From: an uncultured Bacteroidaceae bacterium
Lineage (GTDB): Bacteria > Bacteroidota > Bacteroidia > Bacteroidales > Bacteroidaceae
Direction: 5' to 3'
Assembly (NCBI GenBank): GCA_944320955.1
Contig: CALUJL010000035.1
Span: 44,719 to 108,718, forward strand
Length of the DNA stretch: 64,000 bases
The notes beneath the pieces are model-generated. The model was not told the DNA's origin and did no database searches. It saw only the letters and a list, made by a program, of their open reading frames with translations. The position numbers and the translations under genes are program-made. This document shows positions 53,869-62,178 of the stretch, in pieces. How positions within the stretch are numbered: position 1 is the first letter of the stretch; each line of letters starts with the position of its first letter.

Positions 53869-54645
53869 TCAGAGTGCGATGGTTTCCCCGTCCTCCGGAA
53901 TGAGGAGGCGTGCGGGGTCGGCGTGCCGGTGCCGTGCCTCGTTGCGGAGTATGGCTCGGGTCGTCTGGCAGTGGTCTATGGCATCCATGTGCACGGCGAT
54001 AAACTTGCATTGCGCCGGGCTTTGCTCCATCATGCGGATCACGTCGCATTCGTCCGGAATGATGGCCCCGAAGTCCTTGGACAGCTCGGGGAAGACGGCT
54101 CCTCCGCTGTTGACCACCGTATAGTCCGGTTTCTCTTTTTCTATGAATTCCATGATTTTCTCCTCCCGGCAGCAGTCGCCCATGAGGAACACCGCGGGGT
54201 ATCCCTCCGCCCGGAGCAGGTAGCCCGACACGGGCCCCATCATTTCGCCGAGTTTCCCGAAGCCGTGGTGTCCGCCGATGCGCCGTATGCGGAGCTCTCC
54301 GAGGGCCGTTTCCTCCCCGATGGGCTGCACGTTTGTGAAGCCGTCGGCCGAGATGGCTTCCTTGTCCTGCGGTTGCACGAGGAAGAGGATGTCTTCCGGC
54401 AGGTGCTGCCGTACGCCCGGTTCGTAGTGGTCTATGTGGTTGTGGGTCAGCAGTATGGTGTCTACACCTTTCGTCACCTCGCTTACGGGCATTGTGAGGT
54501 GGACGCGCGGGTTGCGGTTTACGCCGAGTGCGGACATCAGTGTCCCTTTTTCGGCCAGTACGGGGTCTACGAGGATGGTGCGCCCGGCATAGTCGAGCTT
54601 CAAGGTCGCGTTGCGCACCAGTTGGAGGGTGGCTTTTCCTTTCAT
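53869..54645 (-). CDS. Metallo-beta-lactamase-fold hydrolase
   Basis: 258 residues from MKGKATLQLVRNATLKLDYAG. The metal motif is LLTHNHIDHYEP (HxHxDH), and HHGFGKLGEMMG and FLMGDCC carry later ligands; it resembles UlaG/YtnP-like MBL enzymes. No signal peptide. Substrate unknown. A longer in-frame start at 54777 runs over the divergent AraC promoter and is rejected. Confidence 0.87.
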   Translation of the reverse strand: MKGKATLQLVRNATLKLDYAGRTILVDPVLAEKGTLMSALGVNRNPRVHLTMPVSEVTKGVDTILLTHNHIDHYEPGVRQHLPEDILFLVQPQDKEAISADGFTNVQPIGEETALGELRIRRIGGHHGFGKLGEMMGPVSGYLLRAEGYPAVFLMGDCCREEKIMEFIEKEKPDYTVVNSGGAVFPELSKDFGAIIPDECDVIRMMEQSPAQCKFIAVHMDAIDHCQTTRAILRNEARHRHADPARLLIPEDGETIAL

Positions 54646-54761
54646 GTGTTGTTCGTTTTTGGGGGTTAAGGTTCGTTTCCGGGTGCAAAGTTCGGGCAGA
54701 TTCTCCGGACGCGTTATGCCCGAAAAGCGGGAAAATATGCCATTTTGATGCTCCGAATCCG

Positions 54762-54769
54762 TATCTTTG
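54762..54769 (+). promoter_or_regulatory. -7 element of the AraC-like gene
   Basis: TATCTTTG, 21 bp before the start at 54791. No TTTG at -33 spacing. Confidence 0.45.
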
Positions 54770-54790
54770 CCTCCCAAAAGCCACAGCCCT

Positions 54791-55705
54791 ATGAAAATGC
54801 CACAACCGGATCCTCTCCGCTGCCCCGGGCGGTTGGTCTACGTCCCTTTCAGCAAGACGGAGTGCGGCACCGACTTTTATGTCAATACCGGCCACAGCCG
54901 CGAGATAAGCGGGGTGCTCACGGAGTATGAGACCTTCAGGACCGACTTCTTCGAGTTCTTCTTTTTCCGGAAAGCCCGGGGCTACCTGCTCCTGGAGACC
55001 CGCAAGTTGGAGCTTGCCGACCGCATGGCCCTGGTCGTTTCGCCCCGCCAGCAGCAGGAGTGGCATGTGGACGAGGCCGGGTTAGACTACGATTTCCTCA
55101 TTTTCCGCGACGATTTCCTGCAGACCTTCGTGGCCGACAAGTTTTTCACTTACCGCCTGCTCTATTGCTACCAGACCGACACTCCGCCCTGCCTCCCCCT
55201 TGCCGAGGCCCAGCTCTCCGACTATTGCGCCCTTCTGGCCCGCATGAAGGCCGAACTGTTGCACCCCGTGGCCGACAGCTACCACCTCATCGTCTCCCTT
55301 CTCCCCTATCTGCTGATGCTGCTCAACCGGGCTTATGCCGCCTGCTATGCGCTGCCCTTCGATGTCCCGAGGGACAACCATGCTTTCCTCTTCAAGGAGC
55401 TCCTCGAGCGGCACATCCGCTAGATGCAGCGCGTGGGCGAGTATGCCGACCGGATGCGCGTCAGCCGCGCGGCGCTCAACCGCTCGGTCAAGGCGCAGTT
55501 CGGCGTTTCGGCGGCCCATCTGCTGAAGCAGCGCCTTTTGGCCGCGCTCAAGAGCGAATGGCTCTTCTCCGGGTGCAATGTCAACCAGCTGGCCGACATG
55601 TTCCGCTTCTCCGATGCCAGCCATCTCATGCGCTTCTTCAAGCAACAGACGGGCAAGACGCTCTCGCAGTATCGGCAGGACTACCGGGACGGCATATACG
55701 ACTGA
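54791..55705 (+). pseudogene. AraC-family regulator split by an in-frame TAG
   Basis: The frame runs MKMPQPDPLRCPG through an AraC-type N-terminal domain, meets TAG at 55421-55423 (codon 211), and continues in the same frame to 55705. The second half (RVGEYADRMRVSRAALNRSV, then LADMFRFSDASHLMRFFKQQ) is a complete two-HTH AraC DNA-binding domain. The stop is immediately followed by ATG (TAGATG), so the HTH part could be made by reinitiation as a separate 93-residue protein. Without that, the gene is inactive. Target unknown; it is divergent from the MBL-fold gene. Confidence 0.85.
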
Positions 55706-55716
55706 GCGGCCCCCCT

Positions 55717-55810
55717 CTGCCGCTTTTCCCGGTTTCATGCAGCGCTTTTCCCGAAAAGATGCAGCGCTTTTTCCTGTTTCCCCTGCAGCTTTTCCGCGCT
55801 CCCCGAAAAC
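55717..55810. repeat. Palindromic repeat cluster R13
   Basis: Three to four units, including GCAGCGCTTTTCCCGAAAAG (55740-55759). It lies between the AraC-like pseudogene and the secreted-protein gene and is the last cluster in the window. Confidence 0.85.
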
Positions 55811-55922
55811 CTTTTTTAGCTTTCCCGGGGAAAAAAAGTTGAAAATGATTTGTTTTTTACAGATTTATTTCATTCTTTTGCGGCAGGCATAATACGATGT
55901 TAAAAACGAAACTTTGCTTGCC

Positions 55923-58505
55923 ATGAAGAAAGTGCTGGTTCTTTTGGCGGTCTTCGCCGCATATTCTGTCGTTTTGTTCTCGGCGGAAGTAAAAAAAACG
56001 TACATTAAAATCCGTTCCGCGGAGGAACTCGTGGAAGGGAATTACTTGATTGTGGCGCAAGCCTATAATAAGTGGTATGCGTTGGGATTCCAAGATTCTT
56101 ATAATCGGGAGGCTGTTCAAGTGGAAGTGGTAGACGATAAGATTACCACAGAAGTCGCCACTTCGAGTAGTGTAAAGGATTTGCCTTATGCCCTAACTTT
56201 GGAATCATTGTCTAATGGTTGGCGATTGAATGACCCTTTAGGCGGCTCTAAAGGAAAATATCTCATGTATGATGAGTCCAGTTCTAAGAATGATAATCTA
56301 AAACTAACTACTTCTTCGTCGGTGCGATGGAATATTACTGTTGAGGCGGATGGGGTTGTTCGTTTAGTATTTAAGAATAAGTACTATTTGGCTTGTAAGA
56401 CAGGAGCGAATTTTGGTTCCTCAACGAATGGAAATTCTCATCAAGTGTATTTATTCAAGGAAACATCTTCCGTTGAAGACCCCGACCCCATTGTGATTCC
56501 CGCCCCGGCTTTCTCCCCGGCAGGTGGCACATACGATACGCTCCAGAGCGTCACGATTTCGGCCGAAGGCAACGGGTTGACCATTTATTATACGCTGGAT
56601 GAGGCCGCAGCGGAAGGCGATTTTGCACCATATACTGCCCCTGTTGAAGTCTCCGCTTCCGTCACCTTGCGGGCGTATGCCCAAGATGCCGGAGGCAACC
56701 GCAGCGCGGTGGTTTCCTCCACATATACAATCGTAGAACCCGACCCGGAAGAGCCGGTAGACCCCGACCCCGATCCGGAAACTCCCGACATCACCGACCT
56801 CTCCATCCCCGCCGTCTGGACGCAGGTGTTCCGTGAGTCGTTTGACAAGAATGCAGGCGAAGGCGGAAATGACGGGAAGTGGGATTATTTTACGTGGCGT
56901 AATTTGGTTGATGAAGATAAAGGAGGTGACGCGACATATTTGCCAAGTGCGAATTTGGATAAGGACGGATGGGAAATCGAGCAGGGTGCAGTAATGGCAG
57001 GCAATGGTTGCTTGATTTTTAAGGGTCGTAGGACAGAAGAAAATTATCTTGAAGGCGAATTGATTAGCCCGTCATTGGGCTTCGAGGGAAATGCCCTTCT
57101 TCGTTTCAAGGTCGGTATATGGAATACTCAAGCGGAGCAAACAGGCTTTACATTGAAGAGTAGTTCCAACTCCGGGAGCACCCGTTTCTTGGTAAACGGA
57201 GAGTCCTTAGCGGTTTATGAAGTCCCCGATGTGACGAAAGGCGAGTTTACGACCGTAGAAGTACTACTCACCGGCGTAAAACCGGATACGCGTATTCGTT
57301 TCTGTACCCCGGCGGAGCGGTCGAATGACGACCCCACCACCCGCACATTCCTCGACGAAGTGGAAGTCTACTCCATCCGCTCCGCAGGCGAGGGAGCGGA
57401 ATTGGAGGAAAACTCTTTCCTGTCCGGCACGTGGACCCCGGCCCAGCTCGCAGAGCTGGCGGGGACATCGGCTGCAGACCCTTCCGTGCCCGTCATGGAG
57501 CTCGACTTGGAAGCGATGGGCGTGCAGTTGAGCGAACACTTCGCAGTCGACAATTCCGAGGGTACGCCCAACCTTGTGGTCCATTCGCCCACGGCCGTCA
57601 CGCTGGAAGGCGGCGGCCTGAACGCCGTGGCCGGTACGCTGGTCGGGGAGAGCCAGTTGGCCGACCTCGAAAACTTCTCCCTCTCGCGCGAAGTGGAGGG
57701 CGGGGCGGTGGCCTACCTCCGCGCCTTCAGCGGCGTGGGCGCCGAGGAACCGGACGGATGGAGCGTGCTGTGCCTGCCGTTCGCGGTGGAGAAAGTGGCC
57801 AATGCCGCCGGGGACGAATACATCCCCTATGCCGAATGGATTAAGTCGCAGCCCGCGAATGTCGGTTTCTTCTGGCTCAAGCAGGCCACAGCCGATGCCG
57901 ACGCCATCAATACCGACGCGTCCTCCATCGAGCCCAACGTGCCCTACCTCATAGCCTTCCCCTACTATGGCTACGAAGACTATCCCCTCCTGAGCGTGGC
58001 CGTCGACGAAGAATTCACCTTCTCGGGCCAGGGCCTCAAGGCCACCACGGCCCTCGCGCCGGGCACGATGCCCGCTTGGCAGTTCCATGCCAACTATCTG
58101 GACGCCGGGGCCGCAAAAACAGAAGCCACCTGCTATGTCCTCGACGACGAGGGCTCGGGCTTCGACCTCGACCCCTCCGCCCGGCAGCCCTTCCGCCCCT
58201 ATGTCACGTTCGAGGACCGCGCCGCCCAGAGCGCCCCGTTGCGCTTCGCCATCGGGAAGCCCGACGTGCCCTCCGCCCTCATGCCGGTGGCATTCCCCGG
58301 CAAGGCCGTCTCGCCCCTGCGCGTGGAGGACACTTCCGCCGGGTTGCTGCTCACCGCCGATGCCCGGGTGCAGGTCCGCGTCTACACCCTCTATGGCGTA
58401 TTGGTCAAGGCGCTGTCCATGCAGGCGGGCGAGACCGTGCAGATCGACCTCGCGCCGGGAGTTTATATCGTAAATCAGCAAAAAGTAGTGGTATATGGAA
58501 AATGA
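55923..58505 (+). CDS. Large secreted protein with chitobiase-C-like domain
   Basis: 860 residues from MKKVLVLLAVFAAYSVVLFSA (signal peptide). In order: an N-terminal beta domain to residue about 185; a chitobiase/HEX C-terminal-like domain at about 190-275 (SPAGGTYDTLQSVTI, YTLDEAAAEG); an Asp/Pro hinge (EPDPEEPVDPDPDPETPD); a jelly-roll-like domain at about 300-505; and a C-terminus ending VRVYTLYGVLVKAL ... GVYIVNQQKVVVYG, which looks like a type 9 sorting signal. The N-terminal and jelly-roll segments are AT-richer than the rest. No catalytic motif is seen. It overlaps the next small gene by 11 bp. Confidence 0.82.
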   Translation: MKKVLVLLAVFAAYSVVLFSAEVKKTYIKIRSAEELVEGNYLIVAQAYNKWYALGFQDSYNREAVQVEVVDDKITTEVATSSSVKDLPYALTLESLSNGWRLNDPLGGSKGKYLMYDESSSKNDNLKLTTSSSVRWNITVEADGVVRLVFKNKYYLACKTGANFGSSTNGNSHQVYLFKETSSVEDPDPIVIPAPAFSPAGGTYDTLQSVTISAEGNGLTIYYTLDEAAAEGDFAPYTAPVEVSASVTLRAYAQDAGGNRSAVVSSTYTIVEPDPEEPVDPDPDPETPDITDLSIPAVWTQVFRESFDKNAGEGGNDGKWDYFTWRNLVDEDKGGDATYLPSANLDKDGWEIEQGAVMAGNGCLIFKGRRTEENYLEGELISPSLGFEGNALLRFKVGIWNTQAEQTGFTLKSSSNSGSTRFLVNGESLAVYEVPDVTKGEFTTVEVLLTGVKPDTRIRFCTPAERSNDDPTTRTFLDEVEVYSIRSAGEGAELEENSFLSGTWTPAQLAELAGTSAADPSVPVMELDLEAMGVQLSEHFAVDNSEGTPNLVVHSPTAVTLEGGGLNAVAGTLVGESQLADLENFSLSREVEGGAVAYLRAFSGVGAEEPDGWSVLCLPFAVEKVANAAGDEYIPYAEWIKSQPANVGFFWLKQATADADAINTDASSIEPNVPYLIAFPYYGYEDYPLLSVAVDEEFTFSGQGLKATTALAPGTMPAWQFHANYLDAGAAKTEATCYVLDDEGSGFDLDPSARQPFRPYVTFEDRAAQSAPLRFAIGKPDVPSALMPVAFPGKAVSPLRVEDTSAGLLLTADARVQVRVYTLYGVLVKALSMQAGETVQIDLAPGVYIVNQQKVVVYGK

Positions 58506-58689
58506 TAGCAAGCAGAAAGTGGGAAAGAAAAAGTATGTGAGTCCCTCCGCCGAGGAAATCCGGATGGAAGTGGAGGGTCCCGTGTTGGCAGCGTCCGATG
58601 CAGGCCGCTTCGCCAACAAGACGGGCATCTCCCTGGACTTCACGGACAGTTCCCCGAAGCGCAGCTCCTCGCCCTGGTCGGGCAATTGA
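58495..58689 (+). CDS. Small protein downstream of the secreted protein
   Basis: 64 residues: a basic start (MENDSKQKVGKKKYVSPSAE), the segment IRMEVEGPVLAASDAG, and a Ser-rich end (SSPKRSSSPWSG). No signal peptide or membrane helix. Short proteins with a 'KKYxxPxxE...ExxxVLAAS' look occur in Bacteroidota after large surface-protein genes; function unknown. It overlaps the upstream gene by 11 bp and is followed by two terminators. Confidence 0.7.
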   Translation: MENDSKQKVGKKKYVSPSAEEIRMEVEGPVLAASDAGRFANKTGISLDFTDSSPKRSSSPWSGN

Positions 58690-58711
58690 CCGGGCGGCTG
58701 GCGCAGTATCC

Positions 58712-58742
58712 GTACCTCCCCCGCGGCGTGCGGGGGAGGTAC
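58712..58742. terminator. Hairpin terminator 1 after the small-protein gene
   Basis: A perfect 13-bp stem (GTACCTCCCCCGC / GCGGGGGAGGTAC) with a 5-base loop, 22 bp after the stop. It is not followed by a T run on the plus strand. Confidence 0.65.
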
Positions 58743-58760
58743 GTTAAAAAAAACAGAAGA

Positions 58761-58799
58761 CGGCAGGGAGTCGTGAGACGGCCCTGCCGATGTTTTTTT
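58761..58799 (+). terminator. Hairpin terminator 2 with T tract
   Basis: Stem CGGCAGGG / CCCTGCCG followed by ATGTTTTTTT. It marks the end of the secreted-protein unit. From 58800 to 58941 I see no gene. Confidence 0.75.
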
Positions 58800-58941
58800 G
58801 CTCTGCCCTTTTTTTGTAGTTGTGCGCTCATCTGGAGAATCTGTCCTTGCGTCTCTTGTGTCGTTTATGCCCTTGTGGAAGGGGTGAAATCGTGTTTTTT
58901 GGAATAATTCAACAATGGAGGCAAGAATAAATTTCTTTTTC

Positions 58942-58972
58942 TTGGAATCTGTAAGACGAATTGCTAAATTTA
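58942..58972 (+). promoter_or_regulatory. Promoter of the orphan Rhs gene
   Basis: TTG, exactly 20 bp, TAAATTTA (one mismatch to TAnnTTTG), 43 bp before the ATG at 59016. Confidence 0.6.
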
Positions 58973-59015
58973 CCGCCTGATCCCCGGTTGCTCGGGATTG
59001 TAGAATAAAAGCATA

Positions 59016-60458
59016 ATGCTTATGAAGACGTCGTGTTTCTTATTTGATTTCCTCTTCTTCCTGTGGCATTATAAATTTTCCACAGTTTACGGCCCGGACG
59101 AACAGCGGATGAAGGTGGAACACGAGGTGACATGGAACCACGGGGAAATCAATAAGAAGTACTATGCCCCGGACTATGAGGAAGAGGACTTTTACAACCG
59201 GAAACGCCAGCTGCACTATATCTACGGAGGTAACGGGCTAGCTGCCGTGTGCATCATAGAAAACGGGGGAACTACGGTTTATAGCGCTTATACCGATTTC
59301 CAAGGTTCGCTCGTGGCACTGACTTCCCATGGATTGATCATCGAGAAATATGCCTACGACCCGTGGGGGCTGCGTCGCAATCCGCAAGATTGGACGAAAA
59401 GCGATGAACGGAAATCGTATGACGGGGAGTTAAGTCCTTATTTCACCGACCGCGGCTACACGATGCACGAGCACATCCCGGGCACGGACCTCATCGACAT
59501 GAACGGCCGGGTGTACGACTGTACGACGGCCACCTTCCTCACGTGCGACCCTTACGTGCAAGACCCGGGCAACTGGCTCAACCACAACCCCTATACCTAC
59601 TGTCTCAACAATCCGTTGAAATACACCGACCCCTCGGGGGAGATATGGTGGCTTGTCCCGGCATTCTGTGCGGCGGTATTCGGGACGGGCAATCTGTTGG
59701 CCCATATCGATAGGGGTGATGTCGGAAGTTTCGGAGAAGGGTTGAAGTTCTTCGGGCAAGGAGCATTGGCCGGTTTTGCATTAGGTTCGCTTTGGCAATT
59801 CTCGCCAGGCATCCCGATAGTAGGAGAAGGGCTGCATAGTCTTCTGACTAAGTATGCCTTTGCTCAAGGATTGTTTACCGGTGTAGGCTTGGCATCCGGA
59901 GCGGTGGCATCCTTATGGCAAGGTCCCGAAGCTTTTGTCCATTCGGTTAAGATGGCCTATGGAAATTTTTATCTGGATGAGAACAGTTTCTTTGGCGGGA
60001 TATTGCAGGGGATAAGCCGTCATTCGTGGGAAATGGGGCAGACCCTTTTAGGACAGGGGTATTCGCAAATACGGAATGTCATAGCTCCTGTGGACCGGGT
60101 GGACTACATGGCTGGTGCTACGTTTGTCACGCATGATAATTCTTCATCTCACTCTGGAGTTACTTTGGGTAACTTTATAAACATAAAGTATAGCGGAGCT
60201 GTAGGCGGTGATTTTGAAACTTTTGTCACTACAGGAGATCCTTCTTGGATATACTTGCACGAATATGGTCATACAATTGATAGCCGATTATGGGGACCCG
60301 GATATGCAGTTATTGCTACTCTTAGTTTAGGGAACGCGATGTTTAAGAATAGTAAGAGCTTTTGGACAGAAAGGCGTGCTAATCGTTTGGCTAAACGTTA
60401 CATGGAACGGTATTACCAAGTGGATTGGGAGGCGTTCTTGAAAAAACGTCCTATTTAG
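59016..60458 (+). CDS. Orphan Rhs core with zincin toxin-like tip
   Basis: 480 residues. It begins with a hydrophobic stretch (MLMKTSCFLFDFLFFLWHY) and then enters an Rhs core directly (FSTVYGPDEQRMKVEHEVTW, YIYGGNGLAAVCIIENGG), without the long YD-repeat barrel of full Rhs proteins. The Rhs-associated core ends with DMNGRVYDCTTATFLTCDPY and NPYTYCLNNPLKYTDPSGE. The tip has LHEYGHTID (HExxH) followed by WTERRANRLAKRY, the third ligand of a zinc peptidase. I infer a 5'-truncated polymorphic toxin or displaced tip cassette with its own promoter. The toxin part is AT-rich. Confidence 0.85.
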   Translation: MLMKTSCFLFDFLFFLWHYKFSTVYGPDEQRMKVEHEVTWNHGEINKKYYAPDYEEEDFYNRKRQLHYIYGGNGLAAVCIIENGGTTVYSAYTDFQGSLVALTSHGLIIEKYAYDPWGLRRNPQDWTKSDERKSYDGELSPYFTDRGYTMHEHIPGTDLIDMNGRVYDCTTATFLTCDPYVQDPGNWLNHNPYTYCLNNPLKYTDPSGEIWWLVPAFCAAVFGTGNLLAHIDRGDVGSFGEGLKFFGQGALAGFALGSLWQFSPGIPIVGEGLHSLLTKYAFAQGLFTGVGLASGAVASLWQGPEAFVHSVKMAYGNFYLDENSFFGGILQGISRHSWEMGQTLLGQGYSQIRNVIAPVDRVDYMAGATFVTHDNSSSHSGVTLGNFINIKYSGAVGGDFETFVTTGDPSWIYLHEYGHTIDSRLWGPGYAVIATLSLGNAMFKNSKSFWTERRANRLAKRYMERYYQVDWEAFLKKRPI

Positions 60459-60504
60459 GATTGAAAATAGACTTGTGTTTTAATGTGATAAAAGTGTTGT
60501 AGGG

Positions 60505-60981
60505 ATGAAGATACTAAATTTCCTTATTTATTGTAGTCTGTTACCTGTGTTGGCAGGCTGTTCAGAATATTCTTTAGCATTGGAAAATCGTTCAGAATAT
60601 TCGGTCTTTTATTACTCTGAATTTAGAGTGAAGAGGATAGATCCGGACACAATTATCCGTTTTACACAAGCCGACTTGTGGGAATTGGAATCTCAGAAAA
60701 GAGACTTAATATGGATGGAATCAAATATTACAATATGTGAATACTTGGATAAGATAAATGCCGGGCAAGTGCGGATATACATTTTCCATCCCGACACGCT
60801 GGCGAAGTATTCTTGGGAAGAGATAAAGGCGGGGCATAAGGTTTTGCAACGCTATGACCTGACGCGGCGCGACCTGCAGCAGCTGGACGAGGGATTTCCC
60901 GAAGTGCCCTTCCCGCCCGACGCCACCATCCGCAATGCCCGCATGTTCCCGCCGTATGGGACGTACTCAAAAGGGAAGTGA
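60505..60981 (+). CDS. Small lipoprotein after the Rhs tip, copy 1
   Basis: 158 residues. Lipobox LPVLAGC at the N-terminus; the mature part contains ENRSEYSVFYYSEFRV and ICEYLDKINAGQVRIYIF. The 3' third (RRDLQQLDEGFPEVPFPPDA) is GC-rich while the 5' part is AT-rich. It resembles small lipoproteins that follow Rhs or similar genes in Bacteroidota and may act in immunity or as an accessory (inference). A shortened relative is at 63403. Confidence 0.75.
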   Translation: MKILNFLIYCSLLPVLAGCSEYSLALENRSEYSVFYYSEFRVKRIDPDTIIRFTQADLWELESQKRDLIWMESNITICEYLDKINAGQVRIYIFHPDTLAKYSWEEIKAGHKVLQRYDLTRRDLQQLDEGFPEVPFPPDATIRNARMFPPYGTYSKGK

Positions 60982-60988
60982 TAGGCCT

Positions 60989-62164
60989 ATGGAGATAGTT
61001 ATGGGAAAAGTAGTGTTCTCGCAGCGGGCTTTGTTGGCGGACTATGAGGAGGTTTTCCGTTGTTATTGTCTGCAGAACCGTGGTTGGAGTATGCTGCATA
61101 AAGCCCTTACTTTGGAAAATGACATGGTATGGAGGGAGGAGATAACTGTCCGACATATAGGATTGCTTTGTTTGCCAGCGAAAGCACTCAGACGGTACAT
61201 GCGGGAACTGCTCTATGCAAAAAGGTGTTGGCGGCAACATCCAGGACATCGCCTAAAAGTCTATTTTCATCCTCGCCCAGCGAAAGGAATCTTGCCGGGT
61301 GGGTTATGCTATTGTTGGAAAAGGGTTGTTTGTTCCGTGAATTGGAGATTTATTTTTCCTTTGCTTCGGCAGGAAATGGGAAGGATTAGGGAAAAGAAGC
61401 AGCAAGAACCCGGGTTCTCGTTTGTGGACAATATGGATGAAGTGCCCAACGGGGCTGATACGCGTGTTTTCTGCATGGATGATTCTGAGGATTTTTCGGT
61501 CATTGGCAGAGGGATGGATGTGAGAGGCTTAATGAATTCAGCGGCTTGGCTATTGTCTGATTTGGAGGAGATAAGGGAAACCTTTGTACTCCTTTATTTT
61601 CCTCGTTTCCCGTCGGTGGATGAGAAGTTGTTGCACAGATATCTCTCCCAGCTCTACCTCGGGATGAAATGGTGGGAGGGTTATGCAGAGCATAATGTCC
61701 GGGTGTACTTGAATCGCAAGGATTATGCCCGGCTGCATCCTGTCATCTGTGCCGAAGAGGAGCGTTTAAACCGAAAACGGCGCATGAGCGGCTTTTATTT
61801 TATAGAAGCAGGCTATAAAAGCGATGAGATGGATGAACGGTTTGTCACAGTGGAAGGAGTGGCTTCAAAAAAGGAATTGCTTGAGCTTTATGCTGACCGT
61901 TTGGATTTTGTGGAAGGATTGGGCGGATTTGGGTATAATTGGGATGCGTGGGAGGAATGCCTCGGCGACTTGTCTTGGATTGATGAGGTGGATATTGTGC
62001 TCTATCATCCGGAACTTCCCTGTTTGACGAAAGAGGAATTGGATCTCTATATAAAGGCATTGAATTCTCTTGTCAAGAGGTGGAGGCTGGAAGTAGAACA
62101 TAATTTGCTTGTCTTTTTCAGCTGCGGAGATGAGGAACGGGTTGTTTTATGTTTGAATAAATAA
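60989..62164 (+). CDS. Tandem barstar-like protein, copy 1
   Basis: 391 residues from MEIVMGKVVFSQR; the paralogue at 62179 also begins MEIV, which supports this start over 60935. Three related modules are visible; the last is closest to barstar: FGYNWDAWEECLGDLSWIDE, then IVLYHPELPCL and EHNLLVFFSC. Barstar binds RNases of the barnase type. Modules 1 and 2 keep the strand-helix pattern (YLSQLYLGMKWWEGYAEHNV) but not the core. It sits 7 bp after the lipoprotein gene. I infer an immunity function. Confidence 0.7.
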   Translation: MEIVMGKVVFSQRALLADYEEVFRCYCLQNRGWSMLHKALTLENDMVWREEITVRHIGLLCLPAKALRRYMRELLYAKRCWRQHPGHRLKVYFHPRPAKGILPGGLCYCWKRVVCSVNWRFIFPLLRQEMGRIREKKQQEPGFSFVDNMDEVPNGADTRVFCMDDSEDFSVIGRGMDVRGLMNSAAWLLSDLEEIRETFVLLYFPRFPSVDEKLLHRYLSQLYLGMKWWEGYAEHNVRVYLNRKDYARLHPVICAEEERLNRKRRMSGFYFIEAGYKSDEMDERFVTVEGVASKKELLELYADRLDFVEGLGGFGYNWDAWEECLGDLSWIDEVDIVLYHPELPCLTKEELDLYIKALNSLVKRWRLEVEHNLLVFFSCGDEERVVLCLNK

Positions 62165-62178
62165 GGTAGTTTGAATAA

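Noticed and set aside
58686..58907. 73-codon frame after the small protein
   Set aside because: It overlaps two terminators and has no recognisable features.
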